Both the position numbers and the translations under genes were made by a program. From Methylobacterium gnaphalii (lineage in GTDB: Bacteria > Pseudomonadota > Alphaproteobacteria > Rhizobiales > Beijerinckiaceae), in contig NZ_BJZV01000007.1 of assembly GCF_007992215.1 (NCBI RefSeq), positions 1 through 64,000 of the forward strand: DNA of 64,000 nucleotides. Direction: 5' to 3'. This document shows positions 1-8,347 of the stretch, in pieces (within the stretch, counting starts at the first letter, position 1; the number at the start of each line of letters is the position of its first letter). The notes under the pieces are model-generated. The model did not search any database, had not been told where the DNA came from, and was given only the letters and a program-made list of their open reading frames with translations.

Positions 1-225
1 TGCTGCCTCCGCCGACGCTGCCATCACGGCATAAATGCGGGTAGCGTCTCGTCGTTGGTGAACTGCGATTAGGAACGCATACTGCCTGCCTGGCTTCGTT
101 TCCATTTGCACGGCGATCCGCGAAACCGCACCTGCAATTTTGCCGGTCAACGGGCTAGGACTTCGGACTACATTAGTCTCTGTCTGGCTCTTCCTTGATG
201 AGAGCCCCAGTCTTCGGGCCAACAT
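1..225 (-). CDS. Hypothetical protein, runs off the left edge
   Basis: An open frame starts at ATG 225-223 and continues for 75 codons to the window edge without a stop. I do not recognise the family. The N-terminal half is Ser/Thr/Arg-rich and the visible end is Ala-rich. No good ribosome binding site precedes the ATG; a second in-frame ATG lies at 105-103. It is listed because the frame is uninterrupted to the edge, but it could be chance in GC-rich DNA. Confidence 0.3.
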   Translation of the reverse strand, partial: MLARRLGLSSRKSQTETNVVRSPSPLTGKIAGAVSRIAVQMETKPGRQYAFLIAVHQRRDATRIYAVMAASAEAA

Positions 226-559
226 GGAACACCGTCGTCACACTGTTCGTGAGGCCTTCGCATTCTCATTGATCTTCGCCCGCTTACAACTCAATACAGC
301 CGCAGTAGCCAGCGTCCTTAAGCTTCTGCATAACCCGTTTGGCGGGAAACCAGTCTGAGGTTGGCTTCTTATTCTTGGTCACAGCACAACCCCCCAGATC
401 CATGGAGATCAGCGTTGCGGTCGCGGGGATCCTTCCCGTGCCACGTTCCTCTGCCAATTAAATGAACGATGTCGACTTAAGGCTCAAGGACCAAACCACC
501 AGACTGCTAATTAGGTTCGGCCTAGCAGCCATACGAAACACTTTAGGACGCAGTGCCAA
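226..559. other. Intergenic, nothing supported
   Basis: About 330 bases between the edge ORF and the mgtC remnant. Short open frames here lack ribosome binding sites and recognisable sequence. I see no RNA gene or clear repeat. Confidence 0.4.
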
Positions 560-955
560 GACCATACGAAGCGGATGGCAGGATTGGTGTTGGCTGCGGT
601 CATGGACGGCAGCATTGGTTTCGAATGCGCGCCGTTGCTATCGGCGGCCAGCCTTTCAAACGACATGCTGGTCTGTGTCGCCCCTGCCTCAACGTAATGG
701 TATTGGAATGCGGTTTTTAGAGAGGTACTTGGCAAGGCAGCGGCCGCGCTTAATCCGTGCCGCGTCGCTGCGCAGGTTATTAAAGGCATCGGGTTGCTTG
801 GTGCCGGCACGATCCCCCTCTCAAGCAAGCTCTGAAAACGAGTGATTACGGCTGCGCGCCTATAGCGGCTAACAGCGATTGGCATCGCTCTCGGTAAGGA
901 CATCTACGTTACGTCAATCGCCACGACGATACTGGTTCCAGGAATCTTGCCCTAA
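560..955 (+). pseudogene. Decayed MgtC/SapB-family gene
   Basis: Frame 2 reads as an MgtC-like inner-membrane protein broken by stops. From ATG 575 it gives a segment resembling the family N-terminus, with GLVLAAV, IGFE and then DMLVCVA. At about 746-815 it gives CRVAAQVIKGIGLLGAGTI, which closely resembles the family signature RIAAQVVSGIGFLGAGTI. From 842 it gives ITAARL then TAIGIALGKDIY, like the family's conserved TTAA...TAAIGLAVGAG segment. In-frame stops lie at 695-697 (TAA), 833-835 (TGA) and 863-865 (TAG), and the frame ends at 953-955. All matching pieces share one frame, so decay seems to be by point substitution. Intact family members are associated with magnesium limitation. The original start is uncertain. 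Confidence 0.7.
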
Positions 956-1256
956 GCTAAAGCGAGGGAGAAGCTTCAGGGCCATCGCCTGCACGCAGGC
1001 GAACTATGTAGCACGGCGAGACCCGGTTCAATCACGGTCGACATGCCTCAACAGATAACGGGAATGTATGTGACAGATCCGCAGCTCGTCGTGCAGCGGG
1101 TGCTGATCCGGAGGTGGTGAACGTTATGGTGTCCCTCATAAAATGTTGAGACAAAGTGTGGCTTCCATCGCTTCCCTGCGAGATAACCCGGCGTTTCTCA
1201 GCGCTGATGAGAACGATACAGCGAAGACCTAGAAAAGAGCGGTGCAGGAGAGCACG
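956..1256. other. Intergenic, upstream of the phosphate transport pair
   Basis: About 300 bases between the mgtC remnant and the DUF47 gene. It probably carries the promoter for DUF47-pit. I found no convincing -35/-10 pair, operator palindrome or small RNA. Confidence 0.35.
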
Positions 1257-1901
1257 ATGCTGAGGTGGTTTCGATCTCTCATGCCGAGAGAGGACAGGTT
1301 TTTCGATCTATTTTCCAAACACGCGACGACCCTCATTGCCGGGTCTCAGGCGTTGAATGCGATGCTTGCTGGGGGTGATGGGGTCGAGAAATACGCCCGT
1401 GTCGTTGTGGCTGAGGAGCAGAAAGCGGACGAGATTGCTCGTGAGGTTCTACAAGCTCTTCGCCGCAGCTTCATTACACCCTTCGATCGAAACGATATCC
1501 AAGATTTGATCCAGTCGATGGATGACGCCATCGATCAGATGAACAAGGTCGTAAAGATCGCAGCACTTTATGATATGCGATCCTTTGAACCACTGATGCG
1601 CGAGATGGGCGGTACGGTTGTCGAGGCAGCTCGATTGACGGCGGAGGCCGTCCCTCTCTTAAGCGCGGTTGGAACCAATGCCGGCAGGCTCGGTGAACTG
1701 ACCGAGGCGATCACCAGGGTAGAAGAACGTTCAGACGAACTGCAAGAGCAAGGATTGCGCGCGCTGTATCTCGCGAAGGGGCACAGCGATCCGATGGCCT
1801 ATATGATCGGCCGCGAGATCTATGACGGCTTGGAGAAGGTGGTCGATCGGTTCGAGGACGTAGCGAACGAGATCAGCGGCATCGTCGTCGAGAACGTTTG
1901 A
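1257..1901 (+). CDS. DUF47 family protein (PhoU-like partner of PiT transporter)
   Basis: A 214-residue, all-helical, acidic protein of the DUF47/TIGR00153 family, distantly related to PhoU. The start MLRWFRSLMPRED is typical of the family. ATG 1257 is chosen because AGGAG lies six bases upstream; an in-frame GTG at 1242 is the alternative. It is followed at once by a PiT phosphate permease whose start region overlaps its stop, the usual pairing for this family. The expected role is modulation of low-affinity phosphate uptake at the inner membrane. That role is inferred from pairing; the family's biochemistry is not well defined. Confidence 0.88.
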   Translation: MLRWFRSLMPREDRFFDLFSKHATTLIAGSQALNAMLAGGDGVEKYARVVVAEEQKADEIAREVLQALRRSFITPFDRNDIQDLIQSMDDAIDQMNKVVKIAALYDMRSFEPLMREMGGTVVEAARLTAEAVPLLSAVGTNAGRLGELTEAITRVEERSDELQEQGLRALYLAKGHSDPMAYMIGREIYDGLEKVVDRFEDVANEISGIVVENV

Positions 1902-1909
1902 GGGCCACC

Positions 1910-2914
1910 GTGGAAATCGCTCCTCTCGCGCTGCCGCTGCTGGTCGGTTTGATCGGCATTGCCCTGCTTTTCGACTTCCTCAACGGGCTGCACGACGCGG
2001 CGAACTCGATCGCTACCATCGTCTCGACCCGTGTGCTGAGCCCGCGCTACGCCGTGTTCTGGGCGGCCTTCTTCAACTTTATCGCCTTCCTGTTCTTTGG
2101 CCTGCATGTCGCCGCGACGCTCGGCACGGGGATCATCGATGCCGGCACGGTCACGCCGGCGGTGATCTTTGCAGCGCTGTTCGGCGCGATCGCCTGGAAC
2201 ATCATCACCTGGGTGCTCGGCATACCGTCAAGCTCATCGCACGCTCTGATCGGCGGCCTTGTGGGGGCCGGTATCGCAAAGGCCGGACCCGGCGCAGTGG
2301 TGTGGAGCGGGCTTGCCAAGACGGCCGCAGCGATCGTGCTTTCTCCTCTGCTCGGTTTCGTGCTCGCCATGGTTCTTGTGCTTGCGGTGACGTGGATCTT
2401 CGTCCGGCAAACGCCCTTCGCTGTCGACCGCACCTTTCGCGCACTGCAGTTCGCCTCAGCCTCGCTCTACTCGCTCGGGCATGGTGGGAATGATGCCCAG
2501 AAGACTATGGGCATCATCGCGGTGCTGTTGTTCACGCAAGGCCATTCGGGCAGCGAGTTTCATGTACCGCTCTGGGTGGTATTGTCCTGCCAGGCAGCCA
2601 TGGCACTCGGCACACTGATGGGCGGATGGCGGATCGTCCACACGATGGGTTCGCGTATCACGCAACTCAAGCCGATGCAGGGCTTCTGCGCCGAGACGGG
2701 TGGCGCGCTCACGCTCTTCGCGGCGACATGGCTTGGGGTGCCAGTCTCAACCACGCACACGATTACAGGCGCCATCGTCGGTGTGGGCGCTGCCCGACGT
2801 ACCTCAGCGGTGCGTTGGGGCGTGGCCAGCAACATCGTCGTTGCCTGGGTCGTCACGCTGCCGGCCGCGGCTGCGATTGCCGCGGGGTGTTATGCCGTAA
2901 CTCGCGCATTCTGA
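1910..2914 (+). CDS. pit: PiT family inorganic phosphate transporter
   Basis: A 334-residue polytopic inner-membrane protein. The two PiT repeat signatures are visible: FLNGLHDAANSIATIVSTR near the N-terminus and SLGHGGNDAQKTMGI in the middle, with a C-terminal GVPVSTTHTITGAIVG segment. Family members import phosphate, often with a divalent metal, driven by protons or sodium. GTG 1910 has GAGG at 1900-1903; a TTG at 1898 overlapping the DUF47 stop is also in frame. Either start implies translational coupling with DUF47. Confidence 0.93.
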   Translation: MEIAPLALPLLVGLIGIALLFDFLNGLHDAANSIATIVSTRVLSPRYAVFWAAFFNFIAFLFFGLHVAATLGTGIIDAGTVTPAVIFAALFGAIAWNIITWVLGIPSSSSHALIGGLVGAGIAKAGPGAVVWSGLAKTAAAIVLSPLLGFVLAMVLVLAVTWIFVRQTPFAVDRTFRALQFASASLYSLGHGGNDAQKTMGIIAVLLFTQGHSGSEFHVPLWVVLSCQAAMALGTLMGGWRIVHTMGSRITQLKPMQGFCAETGGALTLFAATWLGVPVSTTHTITGAIVGVGAARRTSAVRWGVASNIVVAWVVTLPAAAAIAAGCYAVTRAF

Positions 2915-3316
2915 TCGACCTTGCGAAGGCAGTGCCCCGAAATAGGCTCGCCGCGCTGGCCGCTCGTCGGCCCTTGGCCGTCGGCAGCCTCTTTTCGGGC
3001 TGCCCTCGCCATCGAAACCATTGAAGGCCAACGAGCTTGGCCTGCGGCGATTGTCACCGGGTGACCCGCACGCGGCCCTCTGCCTCGAAGAGGTGCTCCC
3101 GATTGCAGGCGCCTCAACCTTCACCAGCTTTGCGCCAGTATTCTGATCGCGGCCTGAAGGCTAGGCAGCCTATTCAAAAAAATCTGCCGGCCTCTTGAAA
3201 CCACAGTCGAGCAGACACATTATGCACGTGCGAGGCTCATCTGAGGTCGCACATCTAGTCACGGGGTATGTTGCCCTGTGATCTTCGTCATCACGTTGCT
3301 CTATGAGGATGTGGTT
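2915..3316. other. Intergenic with a weak hairpin
   Basis: About 400 bases between pit and the Hsp20 gene. A perfect 7-bp stem (2983-2989 with 2998-3004, 8-base loop) could stop transcription of the pit operon but lacks a T tract. No sigma-32-type promoter or heat-sensing hairpin for the Hsp20 gene could be recognised with confidence. Confidence 0.35.
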
Positions 3317-3793
3317 ATGAGGACTATGGATTTCTCTCCCCTGTACCGTTCGACTGTCGGCTTTGACCGGCTGTTCGACCTGATCGATCAAGCCGCGCGT
3401 GGCGAGACTGCGGCCTGGCCGCCCTACAATATCGAGAAGATGGATCAGGACAGCTACCGGATCACGATTGCGGTAGCCGGTTTTGCCGCTGATGAAGTCG
3501 AGCTAGTCCAGAACGGCAATGCGCTGCTGGTCACCGGCCAGAAGAAGGAAGAGGACGGCGAACGCCACTTCCTGCACCGAGGGATCGCGGGCCGCCAGTT
3601 CCGGCAAACCTTCAACCTGGCTGATCACGTCAAGGTGAATAAGGCCGGCCTCGAACACGGACTGCTGACCATCGATCTGGTGCGAGAAGTGCCAGAGGCA
3701 CTCAAGCCACGCCGAATTGCCATCGGCGGCAGCCAGAACGCCCGAGGCCAGGACAACGAGCCAGCCCAGGTTGAACATAAGGTTGCTGCCTAA
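3317..3793 (+). CDS. Hsp20 family small heat-shock protein
   Basis: A 158-residue alpha-crystallin protein of the bacterial IbpA/HspA type. The N-terminus (MDFSPLYRSTVGFDRLFDL) is characteristic. A crystallin core runs from about residue 35 to 125 (YNIEKMDQDSYRITIAVAGF, then FLHRGIAGRQFRQTFNL and GLLTIDLVREVPE). Such ATP-independent chaperones hold unfolding cytoplasmic proteins. ATG 3317 has AGGA at 3306-3309. A hairpin lies just downstream. It sits upstream of an unknown protein, a phosphatase and a nucleotide-repair enzyme, suggesting a stress locus. Confidence 0.93.
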   Translation: MRTMDFSPLYRSTVGFDRLFDLIDQAARGETAAWPPYNIEKMDQDSYRITIAVAGFAADEVELVQNGNALLVTGQKKEEDGERHFLHRGIAGRQFRQTFNLADHVKVNKAGLEHGLLTIDLVREVPEALKPRRIAIGGSQNARGQDNEPAQVEHKVAA

Positions 3794-3822
3794 CCCGAAC
3801 GCATAGACAGCATGAGCAAAGG

Positions 3823-3842
3823 CCGGGCCTCTGTAGGCCCGG
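3823..3842 (+). terminator. Hairpin after the Hsp20 gene
   Basis: A perfect 8-bp GC stem (3823-3830 with 3835-3842) and a 4-base loop lie 30 bases after the Hsp20 stop. No T tract follows, so it may end transcription poorly or only stabilise the mRNA end. Confidence 0.5.
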
Positions 3843-3876
3843 TCAGACGCATTGCCGATCTTTCGGGAGATTGGTC

Positions 3877-4374
3877 ATGAAGAAGCAGAAGGAAACGATC
3901 GAACCTACCGCCGTCGATGCCTGCGATAGAGTTGGACTGACTTCATCTGAATGGCTGGCGTTCATCGCGCCCGGCGATACCTTTCGGCATCCACGAGACG
4001 TAATCCTACACCCGACACTTTCGGTTGCCGAGAAGCGCGCCATCCTGGCCTGGTGGGCGTCCGACATCCACGCAGTAGACTCATCGCCGTGGCTTCGCTG
4101 TTTGCCCGGCAGCGCGAGTCAGGCAGTTCCCGTCGGCGACGTGTTTGCGGCTCTTGCCGAGCTCGACTCCGACTTCATTCCCGAGCCCGCGGACGGCTCC
4201 ATAACCGTCCCGTTCAGAGAACCTCATCGGGATCCGTTCCCGGAACCCCATTGGCTGCGGGGCTCGTGGCGTGATGACGGTGACGATGACGATCCGCCTC
4301 CTTGCCCCGCAACCATCATGCGGCAACCAAAATCACCGAGAGGTGGTGTGGAGGCGATTGCGGCAGCAGCCTGA
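3877..4374 (+). CDS. Hypothetical protein beside Hsp20
   Basis: A 165-residue soluble protein I cannot assign. The central part (LTSSEWLAFIAPGDTFRHP, then EKRAILAWWASDIHAVDS) is well formed. The C-terminal third is Pro/Asp-rich and probably disordered. ATG 3877 is preferred over an upstream in-frame TTG at 3871; GGGAGA lies upstream of both. Its place after the Hsp20 gene and before a strong hairpin suggests a stress-related accessory protein, which is inference from position only. Confidence 0.7.
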   Translation: MKKQKETIEPTAVDACDRVGLTSSEWLAFIAPGDTFRHPRDVILHPTLSVAEKRAILAWWASDIHAVDSSPWLRCLPGSASQAVPVGDVFAALAELDSDFIPEPADGSITVPFREPHRDPFPEPHWLRGSWRDDGDDDDPPPCPATIMRQPKSPRGGVEAIAAAA

Positions 4375-4405
4375 ATGCAGACACCAGTCGGTTAGCCTAT
4401 CTCGG

Positions 4406-4436
4406 ATCGCTGAGCCCTCGTATGGGGCTCAGCGAT
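4406..4436 (+). terminator. Strong hairpin terminator
   Basis: A perfect 12-bp stem (4406-4417 with 4425-4436) with a 7-base loop lies 31 bases after the preceding stop. A run of five T follows about a dozen bases later. It probably separates the Hsp20 unit from the phosphatase unit. Confidence 0.65.
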
Positions 4437-4571
4437 AACTCCATCTTCGTTTTTGGCGCTCGGCGCCACTGTCGATCACATCGCAGCGACGCCAAGCATC
4501 CTCGTCCCTACCAGCCGCGAACCCGTGTCCTCGATGCGCGTTGCCGGACGCGACGGGAAGACGGGCACACT

Positions 4572-5336
4572 ATGCAGCAACATTGGCCGAGCCGCCTGTG
4601 GATCGTGCGACACGGCGAAAGCGCCGGCAACGTTGCTGCCGAGGCCGCGAATGGCGCGAGCCTAGCGCGGATCGACATCGCGGAGCGAGACGTCGACGTT
4701 CCCCTTAGCGCGTGCGGCGAACGGCAGGCCGACGCCGTCGGAAGTTGGTTTGCAGGCCTGCCCGCGGACGAGCGTCCGGAGATCGCCCTGGTCTCACCCT
4801 ACCTGCGGGCCAGACAGACCTGCGACCGTATCCGTTCGGCCGGCGGTTTAGCGCATGGTGCGCCGGCACCTGTGGTCGACGAACGGCTGCGCGAGAAGGA
4901 ACTCGGCATCCTCGACCGGCTGACACGAACCGGGGTCGAGCAGTTGCATCCAGAGCAGGCCGAGATGCGAAGGCGTCTTGGCAAGTTTTACCATCGTCCA
5001 CCCTGCGGCGAGAGCTGGTGCGACGTGATCCTACGCCTGAGAAGCGCGCTGGATACGGTCTCGCTGCATCATAGTGATAAGCGGATCCTCATCGTCGCGC
5101 ATCAGGTGGTGGTTTTGTGTCTGCGCTATCTGATCGAAGGAATGACCGAGGCGGAAATCCTCGCCATCGACGCTGCAGGTGATGTCGCGAACTGCTCGGT
5201 CACGGATTACGCCTTCCAAGCGAGCGAAGGCGCCACCGGGAAGCTGGCGCTGGTGCGCTACAATTTTGTGGCGCCCGTCACGGAGGCTGGAGCGCCGGTT
5301 ACCTCTGAGCCCGACGCGAACGTGGCAGCCCGATGA
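4572..5336 (+). CDS. Histidine phosphatase superfamily (phosphoglycerate mutase-like) protein
   Basis: A 254-residue cytoplasmic protein of the branch-1 histidine phosphatases. LWIVRHGESAGN near residue 9 carries the RHG catalytic motif. ERQADAVGSWF, SPYLRARQT and a second catalytic His in ILIVAHQVVVLCLR follow. Members remove or transfer phosphate on sugar phosphates or proteins; the substrate cannot be told here. ATG 4572 precedes the conserved N-terminus directly, and the frame open further upstream lacks family sequence. Its stop overlaps the next gene by four bases (ATGA), so the two are coupled. Confidence 0.88.
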   Translation: MQQHWPSRLWIVRHGESAGNVAAEAANGASLARIDIAERDVDVPLSACGERQADAVGSWFAGLPADERPEIALVSPYLRARQTCDRIRSAGGLAHGAPAPVVDERLREKELGILDRLTRTGVEQLHPEQAEMRRRLGKFYHRPPCGESWCDVILRLRSALDTVSLHHSDKRILIVAHQVVVLCLRYLIEGMTEAEILAIDAAGDVANCSVTDYAFQASEGATGKLALVRYNFVAPVTEAGAPVTSEPDANVAAR

Positions 5337-6223
5337 CCCACGAGATCCTCACTGCGGACGGCCTCAAGGCGTTCCCGCTCCCTATGCCCCAAGAGGGCAG
5401 CAAGGACGAGCGCGGCAGCGCGCTGGTACTCGGGGGTTCGGTCTCGGTCCCCGGAGCCGCACTGCTCGCCGGCATCGCCGCCCTGCGTGCAGGAGCGGGC
5501 AAGCTGAAGATCGCCACCGTTGGCAGCGTGGCCGCCGGCATGGGGTTAGCCGTGCCCGAGGCTATGGTGATCGGATTGGCCGAAACGCCGGAGGGAGGTG
5601 TGGATGCCGAAGGTGCGGTGGAATGCCTGCTGAAGGTGACGAAAGGCTGTGATGCCCTGCTCGTTGGCCCTGGATTGGTCGAGGACGGCCCAACCACAAC
5701 TCTAGCGATACGGTTGCTGGAGGCTCTGCCGTCTGCCTCGTTCATTCTCGACGCAGCTGCAGTTTGTGGGCTCGCCTCATATTCCGACGACGTCCGTCGG
5801 CACGGGAGCCGGGTCGTGATCACGCCGCATGCAGGCGAGATGGCGCAGCTTCTAGACCGGAGCCGCGATGACGTTGAGGCGGATCCCCTCGATGCCGCAC
5901 TCAGGGCGGTCGAGCTCTTGGGTACGGTCGTGGTGATGAAGGGCGCCAAGACTTGGATCGTGGACCCGGAGGGAGCGCGCTGGCTCTATGAGGGGGGAGG
6001 CGTCGGCTTGGCGACGTCCGGTTCAGGAGATGCTCTGGCCGGTATCATTCTGGGGCTGCTGGCGCGTGGCGTAGCTCCAATGGCCGCGGCTTTATGGGGC
6101 GTGTTCCTGCATGGGGAGGCCGGCAAGAGTCTTGCCGCCTCGGTCGGCCCTATCGGCTTCCTTGCCCGAGAGCTTTCGGGTGAGGTGCCTGGACTGCTGC
6201 GTAAGGCTGCAGCCCAGCCTTAA
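5333..6223 (+). CDS. nnrD: ADP/ATP-dependent NAD(P)H-hydrate dehydratase
   Basis: A 296-residue ribokinase-fold enzyme of the YjeF C-terminal (CARKD) family. Motifs are ALVLGGSVSVPGAALLAG near the start, VPEAMVIG, LLVGPGL, VITPHAGEMAQLL, VVVMKGAKTWI and the nucleotide/catalytic loop LATSGSGDALAGI with its conserved Asp. Known members dehydrate the S form of NADHX and NADPHX, repairing hydrated, inactive cofactors. In many bacteria this domain is fused to the NnrE epimerase; here it stands alone and no epimerase is visible nearby. It overlaps the phosphatase gene by four bases. The Hsp20 neighbourhood fits, since NADHX formation rises with heat. Confidence 0.9.
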   Translation: MTHEILTADGLKAFPLPMPQEGSKDERGSALVLGGSVSVPGAALLAGIAALRAGAGKLKIATVGSVAAGMGLAVPEAMVIGLAETPEGGVDAEGAVECLLKVTKGCDALLVGPGLVEDGPTTTLAIRLLEALPSASFILDAAAVCGLASYSDDVRRHGSRVVITPHAGEMAQLLDRSRDDVEADPLDAALRAVELLGTVVVMKGAKTWIVDPEGARWLYEGGGVGLATSGSGDALAGIILGLLARGVAPMAAALWGVFLHGEAGKSLAASVGPIGFLARELSGEVPGLLRKAAAQP

Positions 6224-6572
6224 GCGGTTGCCGCATCGGACCTACCGCCTGCATGAGCGCCAGAGGACAGCTGGATCACCATACCGGAACGCTGGATGCG
6301 CCTGAACCTGGGACATCGGCGCGTCTCAGCACGACTCGTTTGCCGTACGGCAGCAGCGGCAACTCATAAGCCGTGCTCCCGCTGGTTCTCGCGCTGTCAC
6401 CCCTGCCTCTCCATGCGTTTGGTCCGACAGTCGCGACAGGTGCCGAAGCCATCATCCTCGGTGCGGCAGAGGTCCTCGCAAAGCTGTCATCGCCGGCTGA
6501 ATCGGAGCGGCGGCGCCCGGGAACCCGGTCGCCCCGGCAAGGTTGGCAGACGCCGTGACCGGAGATGTTGCA
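6224..6572. other. Intergenic, no gene supported
   Basis: About 350 bases between nnrD and the alcohol dehydrogenase. Short frames here lack ribosome binding sites and family sequence. I see no strong hairpin. Confidence 0.4.
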
Positions 6573-7727
6573 ATGCTGGCGATGAACTACCGCGGCCCGT
6601 ACAGGGTCCGTGTTGACCGTAAGCCCGTGCCGGTCTGTGAGCACGTCCAGGATGCTGTCGTGCGCGTCACACGGACCTGCATATGCGGCTCCGACCTGCA
6701 CCTCTACCACGGCATGGTCCCGGACACGCGAGTTGGCACGACCTTCGGCCACGAGTTCATCGGCGTCGTCGAAGAGGTTGGGCCTCAAGTGAAGAACCTT
6801 GCGGTCGGCGATCAGGTGATCGTGCCGTTCAACATCGCTTGCGGCCAGTGCCACTTCTGCAAGCAGGGGCTATTCGGCAACTGCCACGAGTCGAACCCTC
6901 AGGCCACCGCGGTTGGTGCGATCTACGGCTACTCGCATACCGCTGGTGGTTACGATGGCGGCCAAGCCGAATATGTGCGCGTTCCCTACGCGGACGTCGG
7001 CCCGTGCAAGATCCCGTCGAACATGGACCTCGACGATGCGGTGCTTCTTACCGACGTCGTGCCGACCGGCTATCAGGCTGCCGAAATGGCTGGCATCCAG
7101 CCAGGCGACACCGTCGTTGTGTTCGGGGCGGGACCCGTCGGGATCATGGCGGCGCGGTGCGCGTGGCTCTTTGGGGCTGGACGGGTGATCGTCATCGACC
7201 ACATCGACTATCGCCTCGATTTTGCCCGAACCTATTGTCCCGCCGAGGTCTACAACTTCCGCTCACTCGAGGATCCCGTGGTCTTCCTGAAGAAGACGAC
7301 CGATTCTCTCGGCGCGGATGTCTGCATTGATGCAGTCGGCGGAGATGCTGCCGGTAGCGCCCTCCATACCCTGATGGGCACCAAACTGAAGCTCGAAGGT
7401 GGCTCGGCGACGGCGCTGCACTGGGCGATCAACTCCGTCAAAAAGGGAGGCGTCGTCTCTATCGTGGGCGTGTATGGGCCGACCGGAAATGTGATCCCCA
7501 TCGGCAATGTCTTGAACAAAGGTATCACCATCCGAGCCAATCAGGCTTCCGTGAAGCGTCTGCTGCCACGCCTGATCGAGCACATCGAAGCTGGCCGGCT
7601 GAATCCGAAGGCGCTCGTCACCCATAGGGTGCCCTTGGAGGAGATCGCGGACGCCTACCACATCTTCTCGGCTAAGCTGGACGGTTGCATTAAGCCGGTG
7701 CTCGTCCCTCCTTCGGCACGTGGTTGA
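6573..7727 (+). CDS. Zinc-dependent alcohol/formaldehyde dehydrogenase family protein
   Basis: A 384-residue MDR-superfamily dehydrogenase, closest in appearance to the glutathione-independent formaldehyde dehydrogenase/FdhA-like group. The catalytic zinc site is CICGSD (Cys38) with GHEFIGVVEEVG (His60, Glu61). The structural zinc loop CGQCHFCKQGLFGNC has four Cys. The Rossmann motif is VVFGAGPVGIMAA, and the C-terminus (THRVPLEEIADAYHIF) is typical. The exact substrate is not determined by sequence. ATG 6573 has GGAG eight bases upstream; in-frame GTG 6555 and TTG 6543 are less likely. It overlaps the start region of the next gene. Confidence 0.9.
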   Translation: MLAMNYRGPYRVRVDRKPVPVCEHVQDAVVRVTRTCICGSDLHLYHGMVPDTRVGTTFGHEFIGVVEEVGPQVKNLAVGDQVIVPFNIACGQCHFCKQGLFGNCHESNPQATAVGAIYGYSHTAGGYDGGQAEYVRVPYADVGPCKIPSNMDLDDAVLLTDVVPTGYQAAEMAGIQPGDTVVVFGAGPVGIMAARCAWLFGAGRVIVIDHIDYRLDFARTYCPAEVYNFRSLEDPVVFLKKTTDSLGADVCIDAVGGDAAGSALHTLMGTKLKLEGGSATALHWAINSVKKGGVVSIVGVYGPTGNVIPIGNVLNKGITIRANQASVKRLLPRLIEHIEAGRLNPKALVTHRVPLEEIADAYHIFSAKLDGCIKPVLVPPSARG

Positions 7728-7738
7728 GGACGACTGGC

Positions 7739-8257
7739 ATGAGGAACCTCCCCATCGACCCGCGTAAAGTCCCCGGTTGGGGAGTCGACGCCAATCCAGA
7801 AAACGATCCCACCTACCCGATGCGCGATCGGTCGAATGAGAAAAAGACAGGCATGGATTGGAAGCGGCCACCTCAGCAGAGGAAGGCAGTAGAGATTCTT
7901 CGGTCCATCGAGCGGAACAATCTCACGGCCGTGTTCGGAACATCGACGCCTCCGAGTGGCGTGAGCGGCATGATCCGTCGCCAAGCCTTTCGATACAGCG
8001 AGTCGGAATGGGCGCACTGGCTTTTATTGATGGCTGCCGACCGCGTGAACGTGGTCGAGGGCCTGGCGGAAGACCTTAGTCGTGGCCGCATCCCGAACAT
8101 CCCAGGCGAAATGGGTATCCGATCCGAATTGGCGCACAATCGGTCGGGTCTGGTGACAAAAGCCCTGATCGCCGGCGCAGTCCTAGGTGTCGGCGTTCTC
8201 GCTGTTCGCGCTGCAACGGCTGACAGGGATAGGCGGCGCGAAGCACGACAAAGCTAA
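7739..8257 (+). CDS. Hypothetical protein with C-terminal membrane segment
   Basis: A 172-residue protein with a hydrophilic N-terminal half and one predicted hydrophobic segment near residues 142-160 (LIAGAVLGVGVLAVRAA), followed by a basic tail. It could be a tail-anchored inner-membrane protein. I do not recognise the family. ATG 7739 has GAGGA eight bases upstream. It begins 12 bases after the dehydrogenase stop and is probably in the same transcript. A terminator hairpin follows. Confidence 0.7.
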   Translation: MRNLPIDPRKVPGWGVDANPENDPTYPMRDRSNEKKTGMDWKRPPQQRKAVEILRSIERNNLTAVFGTSTPPSGVSGMIRRQAFRYSESEWAHWLLLMAADRVNVVEGLAEDLSRGRIPNIPGEMGIRSELAHNRSGLVTKALIAGAVLGVGVLAVRAATADRDRRREARQS

Positions 8258-8290
8258 GTATCTGAGCGACCGCCCCATTCGGAACGACGC

Positions 8291-8326
8291 CAGTCGGCTA
8301 CGGCCAACCATGGCCATAGCCGACTG
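8291..8326. terminator. Bidirectional terminator between convergent genes
   Basis: A long nested hairpin: a 10-bp outer stem (8291-8300 with 8317-8326) encloses a 5-bp inner stem (8302-8306 with 8311-8315) around a 4-base loop. It lies midway between the rightward hypothetical gene and the leftward DJ-1 gene. Confidence 0.75.
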
Positions 8327-8347
8327 CGAGCATCACGTTTTCAGTCC

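Noticed and set aside
462..903. Two long open frames on opposite strands over the mgtC remnant
   Set aside because: Neither has family sequence or a ribosome binding site, and the third frame carries clear MgtC motifs, so both are shadows of a pseudogene.
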